Assembly (NCBI RefSeq): GCF_009739515.1
Contig: NZ_CP046535.1
Location: 1,550,001-1,614,000 of the forward strand
Direction: 5' to 3'
From: Sphingomonas profundi
GTDB lineage: Bacteria > Pseudomonadota > Alphaproteobacteria > Sphingomonadales > Sphingomonadaceae
Length of the DNA stretch: 64,000 nucleotides
Shown here: positions 9,351 to 18,483 of the stretch, piece after piece
How the letters are laid out: every line of letters begins with the position of its first letter
How positions within the stretch are numbered: the stretch's first letter is position 1
Made by a program: the position numbers and the translations under genes
Notes under the pieces: model-generated
The model's input: only the letters and a program-made list of their open reading frames with translations
Told to the model about the DNA's origin: nothing
Database searches by the model: none

Positions 9351-9890
9351 ATGTCGCACAGCCTTAGCGCCCCGTTCCCGCTCCGCAAGCGCCCCATCGT
9401 GCTGGTGGGGCTGATGGGCGTGGGCAAATCGACGGTCGGCAAGCGGCTGGCGGCGCGGCTGCACCTGCCCTTCGTCGATGCCGATCACGAGATCGAGCAG
9501 GCCGCCGGCCTCACCATCAGCGAGATCTTCGAGCGGTTCGGCGAGGCGGAGTTCCGCGATGGCGAGCGGCGGGTGATCGCCCGCCTGATCGATGGCCGCG
9601 CCAAGGTGATCGCCACCGGCGGCGGCGCCTTCATGCAGGAGGAGACGCGCGCGCTGATCCTGGAGCGGGCGACCGCGATCTGGCTGGACGCCGATCTCGA
9701 CGTGCTGGCGGAGCGTGTCGGCCGGCGCGACGGGCGGCCGCTGCTCAAGGACCGCGATCCGCGTATCGTGCTGGGGGAACTCGCCGCCGTCCGCAATCCC
9801 GTCTACGCGCTGGCCCCCATCCACGTCCGCAGCCAGCCGCTGCCGCACGAGGCGGCGGTCGAATCGATCCTGAAGGCGCTCGCTCCATGA
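9351..9890 (+). CDS. aroK: Shikimate kinase
   Basis: The 179-residue protein phosphorylates shikimate with ATP in the chorismate pathway. The Walker A loop GLMGVGKST lies near residues 19-27. The DADHEIE motif binds shikimate and magnesium, ATGGGAF is the conserved glycine loop, and the lid arginines are in GRPLLKDRD. I chose the ATG at 9351 because family N-termini begin just before the P-loop. Its last four bases ATGA overlap the start of aroB, so the pair is coupled. It is transcribed divergently from the 9268 operon across about 80 bases. Confidence 0.96.
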   Translation: MSHSLSAPFPLRKRPIVLVGLMGVGKSTVGKRLAARLHLPFVDADHEIEQAAGLTISEIFERFGEAEFRDGERRVIARLIDGRAKVIATGGGAFMQEETRALILERATAIWLDADLDVLAERVGRRDGRPLLKDRDPRIVLGELAAVRNPVYALAPIHVRSQPLPHEAAVESILKALAP

Positions 9891-10987
9891 CGACCATCAC
9901 CGTCGCTCTCGAAGGCCGCGGCTACGACATACTGATCGAGGACGGCGCGCTCGATCGCGCCGGCACGCTGCTCGCGCCGTACATCCGGCGCGGTCGGGTG
10001 CTCGTCGTCACCGACGGCAACGTGGCGGCGGCGCAGCTCGGCCGCCTGCGCGCCGCGCTGGACGGGGCCGGGCTGGCCGTGTCGGTCGAGGTCCTGCCGC
10101 CCGGCGAGGGCACCAAGAGCTGGGCGCAGCTCGCCGCCCTCACCGATGCGATGCTGGCCCGGGGCATAGAGCGCGGCGATCATGTGGTGGCGCTCGGCGG
10201 CGGCGTGATCGGCGATCTCGTGGGCTTCGCCGCCGCCATCCTGAAGCGCGGCTGCGGCTTCGTGCAGGTGCCGACGACATTGCTCGCCCAGGTCGATTCG
10301 TCGGTTGGCGGCAAGACGGCGATCAACAGCGCCGCCGGCAAGAACCTGATCGGCGCCTTCCACCAGCCCGGCTTCGTGCTGATCGATCCGACCACGCTCG
10401 ATACCCTGCCGCAGCGGGAGGTGCGCGCCGGCTATGCCGAGGTGGTGAAGTACGGCCTGATCGACGACGCCGCCTTCTTCGCCTGGTGCGAGGCGAACGC
10501 CGCGGCCCTGCTCGCCGGCGATCCCGCCGCGCGGGCCAGCGCGATCGCCCACAGCGTCGCCGCCAAGGCCGCGATCGTGGCGGCGGACGAGCGCGAGACC
10601 AGCGGCACCCGCGCGCTGCTGAACCTCGGCCACACCTTCGGCCATGCGCTGGAGGCGGAGACCGGCTTCTCGGACCGGCTGCTGCACGGCGAGGCCGTCG
10701 CCGCCGGCATCGCGCTGGCCTTTCGCTTCTCCGCCTGCGCCGGCCTCTGCCCGCCCGGCGATGCGGCGCGGGTGACGGCGCATCTGCGCGCCACCGGCCT
10801 GCCCGTCACCTTGGCCGACTGCGGCATCGATGCGGACGGCGCCACCCTGGTCGCCCACATGGCCCACGACAAGAAGATGGATGGCGGCCGCCTCCCCTTC
10901 CTCCTCGCCCGCGGCATCGGCCGCACGTTTCTGGCGAAAGACGTGGCGCTGGCTGACGTGACGGCCTTCCTGGATGAGGAAGCCTAA
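9887..10987 (+). CDS. aroB: 3-dehydroquinate synthase
   Basis: This 366-residue enzyme converts DAHP to 3-dehydroquinate, the second step of aromatic amino acid synthesis. It uses NAD and a divalent metal. The NAD-binding GGGVIGDLVGFAA segment, the QVPTTLLAQVDSSVGGKT block and the metal ligands in GHTFGHALE and LLHGEAVAAG are all visible. The start overlaps aroK by ATGA. A palindromic repeat (10993-11172) begins five bases after the stop and probably forms the transcript end. Confidence 0.97.
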   Translation: MTTITVALEGRGYDILIEDGALDRAGTLLAPYIRRGRVLVVTDGNVAAAQLGRLRAALDGAGLAVSVEVLPPGEGTKSWAQLAALTDAMLARGIERGDHVVALGGGVIGDLVGFAAAILKRGCGFVQVPTTLLAQVDSSVGGKTAINSAAGKNLIGAFHQPGFVLIDPTTLDTLPQREVRAGYAEVVKYGLIDDAAFFAWCEANAAALLAGDPAARASAIAHSVAAKAAIVAADERETSGTRALLNLGHTFGHALEAETGFSDRLLHGEAVAAGIALAFRFSACAGLCPPGDAARVTAHLRATGLPVTLADCGIDADGATLVAHMAHDKKMDGGRLPFLLARGIGRTFLAKDVALADVTAFLDEEA

Positions 10988-10992
10988 GCTCG

Positions 10993-11172
10993 ATCGACAT
11001 TCAGCTTTTTGCATGTCCGCTTATCCTGAGGAGGGTCTGAGCGGAGGCGAAGACCCGTCTCGAAGAACTTCCCAAATCCTTCGAGACGCCATTTCGACAG
11101 GCTCAATGGCTCCTCAGGATGAGCGGCTTGCACAAAGCCAAGTCAAACCGGCTTCATCCGCTGAATGTCGGT
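10993..11172. repeat. Family A palindromic element, copy 1
   Basis: This ~180-bp element fills the gap between the convergent ends of aroB (10987) and the glycosyltransferase gene (11178). Its ends are inverted repeats: CGACATTCAGC at 10995-11005 and the exact reverse complement at 11160-11170. Inner arms also pair (CCTGAGGAG near 11025 with CTCCTCAGG near 11110), and a central hairpin is formed by TCTCGAAG and CTTCGAGA. A second copy is at 49053-49231. It has no coding capacity, which fits a MITE-like element that may now act as a two-way terminator. Confidence 0.85.
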
Positions 11173-11177
11173 ACGCG

Positions 11178-12191
11178 CTAACCGATCAGGCTGCGGTACA
11201 GCGCCAGATATCGGTCGGCCATCCGGTCGACCGAGAATCGCTCCTCCACTGCGCGGCGGCATGCGGCGCGGTCGATCTCGCCGAGGCGGTCGATCGCCGC
11301 CACCGCCTCGTCGACGCTCTCGACGAGGAAGCCGGTCACGCCGTGGTCGATCAGTTCGGGCATCGATCCGCGCCGCGTCGCAATCACCGGCGTGCCGGAG
11401 GCGAGCGCCTCGACCACCGAGAGGCCGAACGGCTCGTCGAAGTTGATGAGGTGCAGCAGCGCGCGCGCCGCGCCCAGCATGCGCACCCGCTCCTCGCCGC
11501 CCACCGCCCCGGCATAGACCACCCGGTCGCCGTCGATCGCGGGCTCCACCTGCCGCGCGAAATAGCCCTCGTCCTGCACGATGCCGGCCATCACCAGCCG
11601 CCGACCCGTCCGCGACGCCGCCGCGATCGCCTCCGCCGCGCCCTTGTCGGGGTGGATGCGGCCGAAGAACAGCAGGTCGTCGCTGCCCACCGGATCGAAG
11701 CGGAAATCCTCGACCGGGATGCCGTGGTGGATCGTCGCGGCATAATGCAGCCCCTCCGCCCGGTCGGCATCGCTGATCGCGACATAGGCGACGCGATCCT
11801 GATACGCGCGCCACGGCGGCAGCACCCGCTCCGGCGTGGTGCCGAAGCCGTGGATCGTCGTCACCATCGGCGTATCCACCAGCCGCGAAAAGGCCAGCGG
11901 CACGAAATCGGCCTGGTTGTGGATCAGATCGAACTCGCCCGCCCGCTCGAACACGTGGGCGACATGCAGCGTCTCCCACACCTTGGCGTCGATCGAGGGA
12001 TCTTCCGAATAGGGCGCCGGGCACACGCCGGCCAGGGTGCCCGCGGTGTGCGAATCCTGCGTGGCGAACAGGGTCACGTCCACTCCGCGCGCGACCAGCG
12101 CCTCGGTCAGCAGGCTGGTGACGAGTTCCCACGGGCCATAATGGCGCGGCGGGGTGCGCCAGGAGATCGGCGCGAGCATCGCGATACGCAT
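11178..12191 (-). CDS. GT4-type glycosyltransferase
   Basis: The 337-residue protein has the two Rossmann-type halves of GT-B enzymes. The N-terminus MRIAMLAPISW and the glycine-rich GPWELVTSLL segment fit the acceptor domain. The C-terminal half carries FFGRIHPDKGA and the family-4 signature region around EPFGLSVVEALASGTPVIA, where the E-x7-E motif binds the sugar nucleotide. The donor and acceptor sugars cannot be told from sequence. It is the last gene of the GH130-GH13-GT4 operon, nine bases after the GH13 gene. Confidence 0.9.
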   Translation of the reverse strand: MRIAMLAPISWRTPPRHYGPWELVTSLLTEALVARGVDVTLFATQDSHTAGTLAGVCPAPYSEDPSIDAKVWETLHVAHVFERAGEFDLIHNQADFVPLAFSRLVDTPMVTTIHGFGTTPERVLPPWRAYQDRVAYVAISDADRAEGLHYAATIHHGIPVEDFRFDPVGSDDLLFFGRIHPDKGAAEAIAAASRTGRRLVMAGIVQDEGYFARQVEPAIDGDRVVYAGAVGGEERVRMLGAARALLHLINFDEPFGLSVVEALASGTPVIATRRGSMPELIDHGVTGFLVESVDEAVAAIDRLGEIDRAACRRAVEERFSVDRMADRYLALYRSLIG

Positions 12192-12200
12192 GATCTTTTC

Positions 12201-13796
12201 CTATTCGTCGAGCAGCACGACGCCCTCGTCCGGCGCCAGCAGGATCGTGCGGCCGTCGCCATCCTCTCCGCCGGTGCGCCACGGCGGCACGGTGGAGAGC
12301 AGCAGCCGCGGCATGCCGACATGGTCCGGCAGTGCGAACCGCCGCTCCCCGGCGGAGAGGTTCAGCGCCACGATCAGCCGCTCGCCGCCATCGCTCCGCT
12401 CGTAGCGCAGCACGTCGTCCTCGCCGGACACGCCCTCCAGCGCGCCGAGCGACAGCGCCGGATGCGCGCGCCGCAGCGCCAGCAGATCGCGAACGAGCGA
12501 CAGCATCGATCCCGCATCCGCCGCCTGCGCCGCCACGTTGCGCGTCGCCGCGTCGTCGTGCAGCGGCAGCCACGGATCGCCGGTGGTGAAGCCGGCGCCC
12601 GGCCCCCCGTCCCACGCCATCGGGGTGCGCACCGGATCGCGGTTGAGACCGAGGCCGGGTTCCCGCAGCTCGCGCGGATCCTGCACCCGTTCGGGCGGGA
12701 TCGCCACGTCCGTCAGCCCCAGTTCGTCGCCATAATAGAGCGTCGGCGTGCCGCGCAAGGTCAGCAGCAGCATCGCCGCGACGCGCGCCTGCGCCGGGCC
12801 GACGCGGGTGGCGATGCGTGGCCGGTCGTGATTGCCCAGCACCCAGTTCGGCCAGCCGCCGGGCGGTAGCGCCGCCTCGTAATCGGCGATCAGGCGGGCG
12901 AGGCCGGCCGCATCCCACGGAGCGTCGATCAGCGAGAAGTTGAACGGCAGGTGCACGCCGGGCATATCCGCCGTGCCGTAATAGGTCATCAGCCTGTCCA
13001 GCGGCAGGTAGATCTCACCGATCAGCACACGCTCCCCGGCCGTATCGGCGATGCGGCGGAGATCGGCGGCGACGGCGTGGATCTCCGGCTGGTCGGTCGA
13101 TCGGGTCTGCAGCACGCGCAGCATGTCGGCCATGCCGGGCCGCCACGCCGGATTGGGCGGATTGTCGGCGAAGTCGGCCGCCTTCACCATGTGCCACAGC
13201 ACGTCGATGCGAAAGCCGTCCACCCCGCGATCGAACCAGAAGCGCAGCACGTCGTGCATGGCCGCCACCACCTCCGGGTTGCGCCAGTTGAGGTCGGGCT
13301 GCTCCTTGAGGAACGCGTGACTGTAATATTGGCCGCTGGCCGCGTCATACTCCCACGCCGACCCGCCGAAGTCGCTGATCCAGTTGTTCGGCGGCCCGCC
13401 GCCCGGCGCCGGATCGCGCCAGATATACCAGTCCCGCTTGGCGTGCTGCCGCGAGGATCGGCTGGCGACGAACCACGGATGCTGGTCCGAACTGTGGTTC
13501 GGCACGAAATCGAGCAGCACGCGCAGGCCCCGCCCATGCGCCGCCGCCAGCAGCGCATCGAAATCGGCGAGCGTGCCGAAGCGGGGATCGACGTCGCGAT
13601 AGTCCGCCACGTCATAGCCGAAATCGGCCATCGGCGAGGGGTAGAGCGGCGAGATCCAGATCGCATCCACGCCCAGGCCGGCGAGATAGTCGAGCCGGCC
13701 GGCGATGCCCCGCAGGTCGCCGATGCCGTCGCCGTCGCTGTCCTGAAAGGAGCGCGGATAGATCTGGTAGAATACCGCCTGGCGCCACCACGTCAC
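12201..13796 (-). CDS. GH13 alpha-glucosidase / alpha-amylase family protein
   Basis: I start this 531-residue protein at the GTG at 13796 (VTWWRQAVFYQIYPRSF), whose GTGA overlaps the stop of the upstream GH130 gene. The four GH13 regions are present: DFVPNHSS, GFRIDVLWH with the nucleophile Asp, IGEIY with the acid/base Glu, and VLGNHDRPR. The order and the DWYIWRDP segment resemble oligo-1,6-glucosidases and alpha-glucosidases acting on short oligosaccharides. No signal peptide is seen, so it should be cytoplasmic. It could also transglycosylate or act on sucrose or trehalose; sequence alone does not decide. Confidence 0.92.
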   Translation of the reverse strand: MTWWRQAVFYQIYPRSFQDSDGDGIGDLRGIAGRLDYLAGLGVDAIWISPLYPSPMADFGYDVADYRDVDPRFGTLADFDALLAAAHGRGLRVLLDFVPNHSSDQHPWFVASRSSRQHAKRDWYIWRDPAPGGGPPNNWISDFGGSAWEYDAASGQYYSHAFLKEQPDLNWRNPEVVAAMHDVLRFWFDRGVDGFRIDVLWHMVKAADFADNPPNPAWRPGMADMLRVLQTRSTDQPEIHAVAADLRRIADTAGERVLIGEIYLPLDRLMTYYGTADMPGVHLPFNFSLIDAPWDAAGLARLIADYEAALPPGGWPNWVLGNHDRPRIATRVGPAQARVAAMLLLTLRGTPTLYYGDELGLTDVAIPPERVQDPRELREPGLGLNRDPVRTPMAWDGGPGAGFTTGDPWLPLHDDAATRNVAAQAADAGSMLSLVRDLLALRRAHPALSLGALEGVSGEDDVLRYERSDGGERLIVALNLSAGERRFALPDHVGMPRLLLSTVPPWRTGGEDGDGRTILLAPDEGVVLLDE

Positions 13797-14914
13797 GCGA
13801 AGCGCGCCTTCGGGATGTGGGTGATGCGGCAGGCGAGATCGGCCTCGCCGGACGCGACGATATAATGGTCGCCCGCATCGACGATGCCGGTCGTGAACAC
13901 CACCGGGGTCGGCAGGTACATCCGGTCGGCGATCGGCGCGGTCAGCGCCGGGTTCGCCTCCAGCAGCGGCACGCCGTCCTCCAGCCGCACCACGCGGGTC
14001 GGATCGTCGGCATCCAGCACCGCCCAGAAAGTGCGGTAGATGCCCACCGTGCCACGCGTCTCCACGCCGTGATACAGCATCAGCCAGCCGGCGTCGGTAC
14101 GGATCGGCTGGCTGCCGCCACCGAGCTTCATGTTCGAGGTGGAGCCCGCGCGCGGCCGCAGACCCGGCCGGTCGAGCGGCTTCCAGTGCAGCGCGTCCGG
14201 CGATGCCGCCAGGTTGATCGCCGGGCCGCCGGCATGGTCGCTGCCCGGCGGATAGGCGAAGTAGAGCTCGCCGAGCGGACGCGTCAGCGCCATGAAGCGG
14301 CCGCCCACCTTGCCCTCGAACAGGATCATGTCCTTGTTCTGGTGATCCAGCACGATGCCCTGCAGATCCCAGTCGACCCCGTCCGGCGAGGTGTAGAGCG
14401 CGGTCGCGTGGCGTTCGGCGCTCACCGTGCAGGCCGTCATGTACCAGATCTCGCCGATGCGGGTGATGCGCGCATCCTCGATGCCGTAATCCTGCCATGT
14501 CTCGCCCGGGGCGATCGCCCGATCATAGTGGACGGCGATGATCGTGCGCCCGTCCGGCGTCAGCTCCACCGGCAGCAGCCAGGAAAGCGAGGTGAGCGCC
14601 AGCTGCCGGTACGGGCGGCCGCGAATGGCGAACTGGCGCGGATCGCTCATGTCCACCGCCGCCAGGTCGTGCGCGTCGAGCACGTAGCCGTCCGCCGTCC
14701 AGCGGATCGCGCGGACGTGGCCGTCCACCACCGGCTCGCTCAGCGCCTCCGCCACGCGCACCATCATCAGCAGATTACCGTTGCCCAGCCGCGCGAAGCC
14801 CGGATTGAAGGCGCCCAGCACATAGGTGTCAGTCGCCAGCGACGGCCGCAGCGGCGAGCGCGACAGATCCACGTCCTGCGGGCCGAAGATCAGATAATCG
14901 TCGCCCTCGAACAT
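13793..14914 (-). CDS. GH130 family glycosidase / phosphorylase
   Basis: The protein has 373 residues from the ATG at 14914, which follows GGGAG with six-base spacing. Upstream in-frame sequence to 15145 is antisense to the smr gene and is not included. Features include the opening FNPGFARLGNGNLLMMVRV, the EDARIT segment, FEGKVGGRFMALTRP and LMLYHGVE, which match the five-bladed propeller GH130 enzymes. Known members phosphorolyse or hydrolyse beta-mannosides. The first gene of the operon, it overlaps the GH13 start, so the substrate may be a mixed mannose/glucose oligosaccharide. Confidence 0.85.
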   Translation of the reverse strand: MFEGDDYLIFGPQDVDLSRSPLRPSLATDTYVLGAFNPGFARLGNGNLLMMVRVAEALSEPVVDGHVRAIRWTADGYVLDAHDLAAVDMSDPRQFAIRGRPYRQLALTSLSWLLPVELTPDGRTIIAVHYDRAIAPGETWQDYGIEDARITRIGEIWYMTACTVSAERHATALYTSPDGVDWDLQGIVLDHQNKDMILFEGKVGGRFMALTRPLGELYFAYPPGSDHAGGPAINLAASPDALHWKPLDRPGLRPRAGSTSNMKLGGGSQPIRTDAGWLMLYHGVETRGTVGIYRTFWAVLDADDPTRVVRLEDGVPLLEANPALTAPIADRMYLPTPVVFTTGIVDAGDHYIVASGEADLACRITHIPKARFA

Positions 14915-14981
14915 GCCATGCTCCCGCGGTCGCGGTGCGGGTAACGCGATCGTGACGCGGGCGTTCCGGCCGGCGGGCCGC

Positions 14982-15560
14982 CTATCGCACCTCCCGCCGC
15001 CGCCTGAGCACCACGTAGAGCGCACCCGCGCCGCCATGCCGTGGATGGGCGTTGCGCACGGCCGCGATGCGATCGGCGAAGCGGGAGCCGGAGAGCCAGT
15101 CGCCGATCGAGGCGCGGATGGCGCCGCGCGGTCGCTCCTCGCCACCGGCGCTACGGGCGCGCTCGCGCGGCGGCCGGCCCGTCACCAGCAGCAGCAGCCG
15201 CGCCTCCATCGCGATCGCGCGGGCCAGTTCGGCGTCCAGCGCGTTGTGGGCGGTGGCGAGCGTGTGACCATGCAGGTCGATCGTGCGATCGGGCGCCACC
15301 AGCCCGCGCCGCAGCCGCCTGTCCCACCCGCCGTCCAGCGTGTCCGGCACCGGCGCCGGCTGCGCGGACAGCCGGGGCGGCAGCGGCGGCGGCACTCGGC
15401 CCAGGCGCCTGGCCGGCGTCGGCATCGGGGCGGGCGGTGCCGCCGCCGGCGGACCCTTCGGCTTCGCGGCGGTCGGCCGGGCGCGGGCGATCGGCCGCAC
15501 GCTCTCCGTCACGCGCCGCCACAGCGCGCGCTCCTCAGGGTCGAGATGCCGGCCCGTCAT
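14982..15560 (-). CDS. Smr domain protein
   Basis: The 192-residue protein has a low-complexity Pro/Ala/Arg N-terminal half and a C-terminal Smr (small MutS-related) domain. The domain shows DLHGHT near residue 95, TGRPPRERA, and the closing HGGAGALYVVLRR. Smr domains bind or nick nucleic acids; some cut stalled mRNAs on ribosomes. The substrate here is unknown. Its start overlaps the end of mltA by 26 bases. It is the last gene of the Tim44-mltA-smr group. Confidence 0.9.
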   Translation of the reverse strand: MTGRHLDPEERALWRRVTESVRPIARARPTAAKPKGPPAAAPPAPMPTPARRLGRVPPPLPPRLSAQPAPVPDTLDGGWDRRLRRGLVAPDRTIDLHGHTLATAHNALDAELARAIAMEARLLLLVTGRPPRERARSAGGEERPRGAIRASIGDWLSGSRFADRIAAVRNAHPRHGGAGALYVVLRRRREVR

Positions 15561-16839
15561 AACCCGCCCCCGTCAGCCGCGCGACGGTGCCGATCGGCAG
15601 CAGCAGCCACGCCTGCCCCCGGCCGGACATGCCGCCGGCGATCCGCCGTGCCTCTTCGCCAGCACCCCAGAAGGTATCGAAGCGGTTGGCGCCCTTGATC
15701 GCCCCGCCGGTATCCTGCGCCACCCATAGCCCGCTCGCCTCGCCGCGATCGAGCGCCACGAACAGCGGCGCGCCCAGCGGCACGAAGGCAGGGTCTGCCG
15801 CCACGCTCGTTCGCCCCGTCACCGGCACGCCCATCGCGCCGATCGGGCCGCCGCCGGTCAGCTCGCGGAAGAACACGAACGACTTGTTCTCGTCCATGAT
15901 CGCCCGCCCCTCCTCCGGGTGCGCGCGCAGCCACGCCATGATCCCCTGCATCGAGGACTGGCCGGGCTCCAGCAGCCCGCGCCCCTTCATCAGCGCGCCG
16001 ATGCCGACATAGTCGCGGCCGTTCTGGCTGTCATAGCCGATACGCATCACGCGCCCGTCCGGCAGGCGCAGCCGGCCCGATCCCTGCACCTGCAGGAAGA
16101 AGAACTCGATCGGGTCGGCCGCCCAGGCGAGTTCCAGCCCGCGCCCGGCAATCGCCCCGCGCACGATCGCGGCGCGATCGGGATAGAGCAGCAGCTTGCC
16201 GTCCTTCGCCTGCCCGCGCACCTTGCGGCCTTTCAGGTCCGGCGCGAACAGGCCCAGGTCCGCCTCGATCAGATCGGGCGGGCGGCGGTAGATCGGCACG
16301 TCGTAGCCGGGGCGGCGATCGCGCGATCCGGCGATCTCGGGCTCGTAATAGCCGGTGGCGAAGGCGGTGCCCGCGCCGACCACCGCCGTTTCGAAATAGC
16401 GCGCGAAGAACGCGGCGGCGTCCCCGTCGCGCCAGCCGGGCGCGGCGGCGCAGGCCGGTCGCCAATCCTCGCCGCGCGTCAGCCCGCTCGCATCGGTGCG
16501 CCGCACGAGCGACGGGCAGGACAGGCGAAAGGCGGCCAGCGCGGCGCGCGCCTCGTCGGGCTGGATGCCGAGAGAAGGCACGGGCGGCCCGGGCCGCACG
16601 CCGAGCACCGCGGCACGATCGCCCACCGGCATGTCCACAAGCGGCGTCGGCGGTTCCGGCAGCGGATGCGCGCCGCGAACCGGCGGCCTGATCTCGGCGA
16701 ACACCGGCGTCGCGGGTGCGGTCGATGCGGCGGGCCGCTCGCTCGGCGGTGGCGGCGCGGCCGAGCGCTCGCCCGGCCCGACGCATCCGGCGAGAGCCAG
16801 CGCCGCCAGCGCGACGCCGGCGAACCGGGCGCGACTCAC
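15535..16839 (-). CDS. mltA: Membrane-bound lytic murein transglycosylase A
   Basis: From the GTG at 16839 the protein has 434 residues. The start overlaps the Tim44 gene stop as GTGA. The N-terminus is a lipoprotein signal with lipobox LALAGC, so it should be anchored in the outer membrane. The MltA fold is seen in the block around GYYEPEIAGS and VQGSGRLRLPDG. The C-terminal 3D domain contains the catalytic Asp region AQDTGGAIKGANRFDTFWG. It cuts peptidoglycan to give 1,6-anhydromuropeptides. Confidence 0.93.
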   Translation of the reverse strand: MSRARFAGVALAALALAGCVGPGERSAAPPPPSERPAASTAPATPVFAEIRPPVRGAHPLPEPPTPLVDMPVGDRAAVLGVRPGPPVPSLGIQPDEARAALAAFRLSCPSLVRRTDASGLTRGEDWRPACAAAPGWRDGDAAAFFARYFETAVVGAGTAFATGYYEPEIAGSRDRRPGYDVPIYRRPPDLIEADLGLFAPDLKGRKVRGQAKDGKLLLYPDRAAIVRGAIAGRGLELAWAADPIEFFFLQVQGSGRLRLPDGRVMRIGYDSQNGRDYVGIGALMKGRGLLEPGQSSMQGIMAWLRAHPEEGRAIMDENKSFVFFRELTGGGPIGAMGVPVTGRTSVAADPAFVPLGAPLFVALDRGEASGLWVAQDTGGAIKGANRFDTFWGAGEEARRIAGGMSGRGQAWLLLPIGTVARLTGAGYDGPASRP

Positions 16840-17483
16840 GCCGCCTCGTCGGTTTCGACCAGGATCCAGTTGGGGTCGTCGGAGCGGACGTGGCGGCTGA
16901 ACGTCCACACGTCGTGCGTCTCGATCGCGTCGGTCAGCGATCCGGCGATCGCCTCGCCGTCGGCGTCGCGGGTCACGGCGGCGATGTCGGCGTCGAACCG
17001 CACCGTGACGCTGGCCATCTGGCCGGAGAGCGCGGCGCGCTCGATCACCGCCCGCTCGATCGCGACCAGCCGGTTGTCGAGCACGTGGCCGGCGACCCGC
17101 CGCTCCTCGATCGCCTGGGCGAAGGCCTGGCGCACGCCATCATCGGCAAGCCGGCCAAGCTCGTCCACGTCGCCGCGCCAATAGGCTTCCAGCACCATGC
17201 GGTAGGCGGCCTGCGCCCCTTCCAGGAAGCGGGCGACGTCGAACGACGAATCCGCCGCCGCGATCGCGCGGACGCCATCCGTCGCGCGCGGCTCGATCGC
17301 CGGCTCGGCCAGGGCGGGCGACGGCGGCACGTCCGCGGTCGGGCGGCTGATCGTGGCGGAGGGCGCCTGCACCTCCACCGGCTTGGCGATCGGCTGCTCA
17401 TGCCCCGTGCGACGGCCGAGGACGCTCCACAGCCGGAGGCCCACGAACAGGAAAATCATCGCCAGGATAATGATCTCGACCAC
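16836..17483 (-). CDS. Tim44/TimA-domain membrane protein
   Basis: I start this 215-residue protein at the GTG at 17483, four bases after GGAGG; it begins VVEIIILAMIFLFVG, a single N-terminal membrane helix. A variable linker (residues 35-80) is followed by a Tim44-like domain (FLEGAQAAYRMVLEAYWRGD to the end), with SRHVRSDDPNWILVET as the typical close. The alphaproteobacterial homologues resemble mitochondrial Tim44 and are thought to help at the inner membrane; their exact role is unsettled. It leads the mltA-smr group near secB. Confidence 0.88.
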   Translation of the reverse strand: MVEIIILAMIFLFVGLRLWSVLGRRTGHEQPIAKPVEVQAPSATISRPTADVPPSPALAEPAIEPRATDGVRAIAAADSSFDVARFLEGAQAAYRMVLEAYWRGDVDELGRLADDGVRQAFAQAIEERRVAGHVLDNRLVAIERAVIERAALSGQMASVTVRFDADIAAVTRDADGEAIAGSLTDAIETHDVWTFSRHVRSDDPNWILVETDEAA

Positions 17484-17550
17484 CGGGCCTCCAATGTTTC
17501 TGGAGGTTACATAGGGGGAGCCGCGCCATCTTTCAAACGGCGATGACGGA

Positions 17551-18351
17551 TCAGGTGCCGAAGGTGAGGCTGGCGAAGATCGTGTCGAACTCCGCACGGG
17601 GATGCTCGATCGGCTGGGTCCACACCGTGCCTACTCGCCACCGCCCCGGCCCCGGCGGCGGGAAGGCGACGCGGCCGGCCGCGTCGCTGATCACCGGGGT
17701 GCCGTGCGCATGCTGCCCGTCGAGTCGTTCCAGCACCACGCTGGCGCCCGCCAGCGGTACGCCGTGATAGTAGACGCGCACCACCAGCGGATCGCGCGGG
17801 GCAAGGGCATAGGGGTTGCGCTCCGGCACGATCTCCAGCGTCTGGCCGATCCGGCGGGTGGCGTCGTCGGTGGGGGTGCCGCCGATCTGCACCAGCGCCT
17901 TGGCCCGCCGCGCATAGAGCTCGCGCCCGCGCGCCTTCGTCTGCCCGTGCGCCTCGCGCCACGCGATCGCCGGGGCGAGCCCCTCATGCGCGGCATAGGC
18001 GTTGAACTCGGCCGCCGAAATGTCGTTCTCGGCCTGCTGGCTCTCAAACGCGATCACGTGCGTGCCCGCCTCGCCCAGCGTGACGGAGGCGCCGCCGCCG
18101 GTGGTGCCGGCGGTCTCGCGGATGCCCGCCTGCTGGTCCGCCACGCCGGCCGGGCCGTAGCTGCGCAGCGAGACGATCCGTCGCCAGCGCGTCTCCCACG
18201 GCTCGCTAGCGCCGGCATCGCCGATCAGGAACGCGATCGCGAAGGGTCGGCCGGACTCCTGCCGGTAGCGCGGCAGATCGATCCAGAAATCGTGCGCCGC
18301 CGCCGGCATGGCGAGCAGGCCCAGCATGATCGTCATCGCCGCCCGGCGCAT
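17551..18351 (-). CDS. DUF4198 family periplasmic protein
   Basis: The 266-residue protein starts at the ATG at 18351 after GGGGAAGGCG. A signal peptide (LGLLAMPAAA) is followed by HDFWIDLPRY, the typical beginning of DUF4198 proteins, where the mature His may bind metal. The C-terminal half is beta-rich (VRVYYHGVPLAGASVVL, AHGTPVISDAAGRVAFPPPGPGRW), an Ig-like carboxypeptidase-regulatory type fold. Relatives occur near nickel or cobalt uptake genes, but no such gene is here. It lies divergent from secB and 67 bases before the Tim44 gene. Confidence 0.85.
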   Translation of the reverse strand: MRRAAMTIMLGLLAMPAAAHDFWIDLPRYRQESGRPFAIAFLIGDAGASEPWETRWRRIVSLRSYGPAGVADQQAGIRETAGTTGGGASVTLGEAGTHVIAFESQQAENDISAAEFNAYAAHEGLAPAIAWREAHGQTKARGRELYARRAKALVQIGGTPTDDATRRIGQTLEIVPERNPYALAPRDPLVVRVYYHGVPLAGASVVLERLDGQHAHGTPVISDAAGRVAFPPPGPGRWRVGTVWTQPIEHPRAEFDTIFASLTFGT

Positions 18352-18483
18352 CGCCTTCCCCCGTCCGTTACCGTTAGCGGAGTGGCGAAGGCGGCCGGCG
18401 CGGGCAAGGGCGCTTCGCCCCATTGCTCTCGCCTGCCTGCGCTGGTAGCGCGCGCCCACCGCATTGGATCAGGACGAAGCAGC

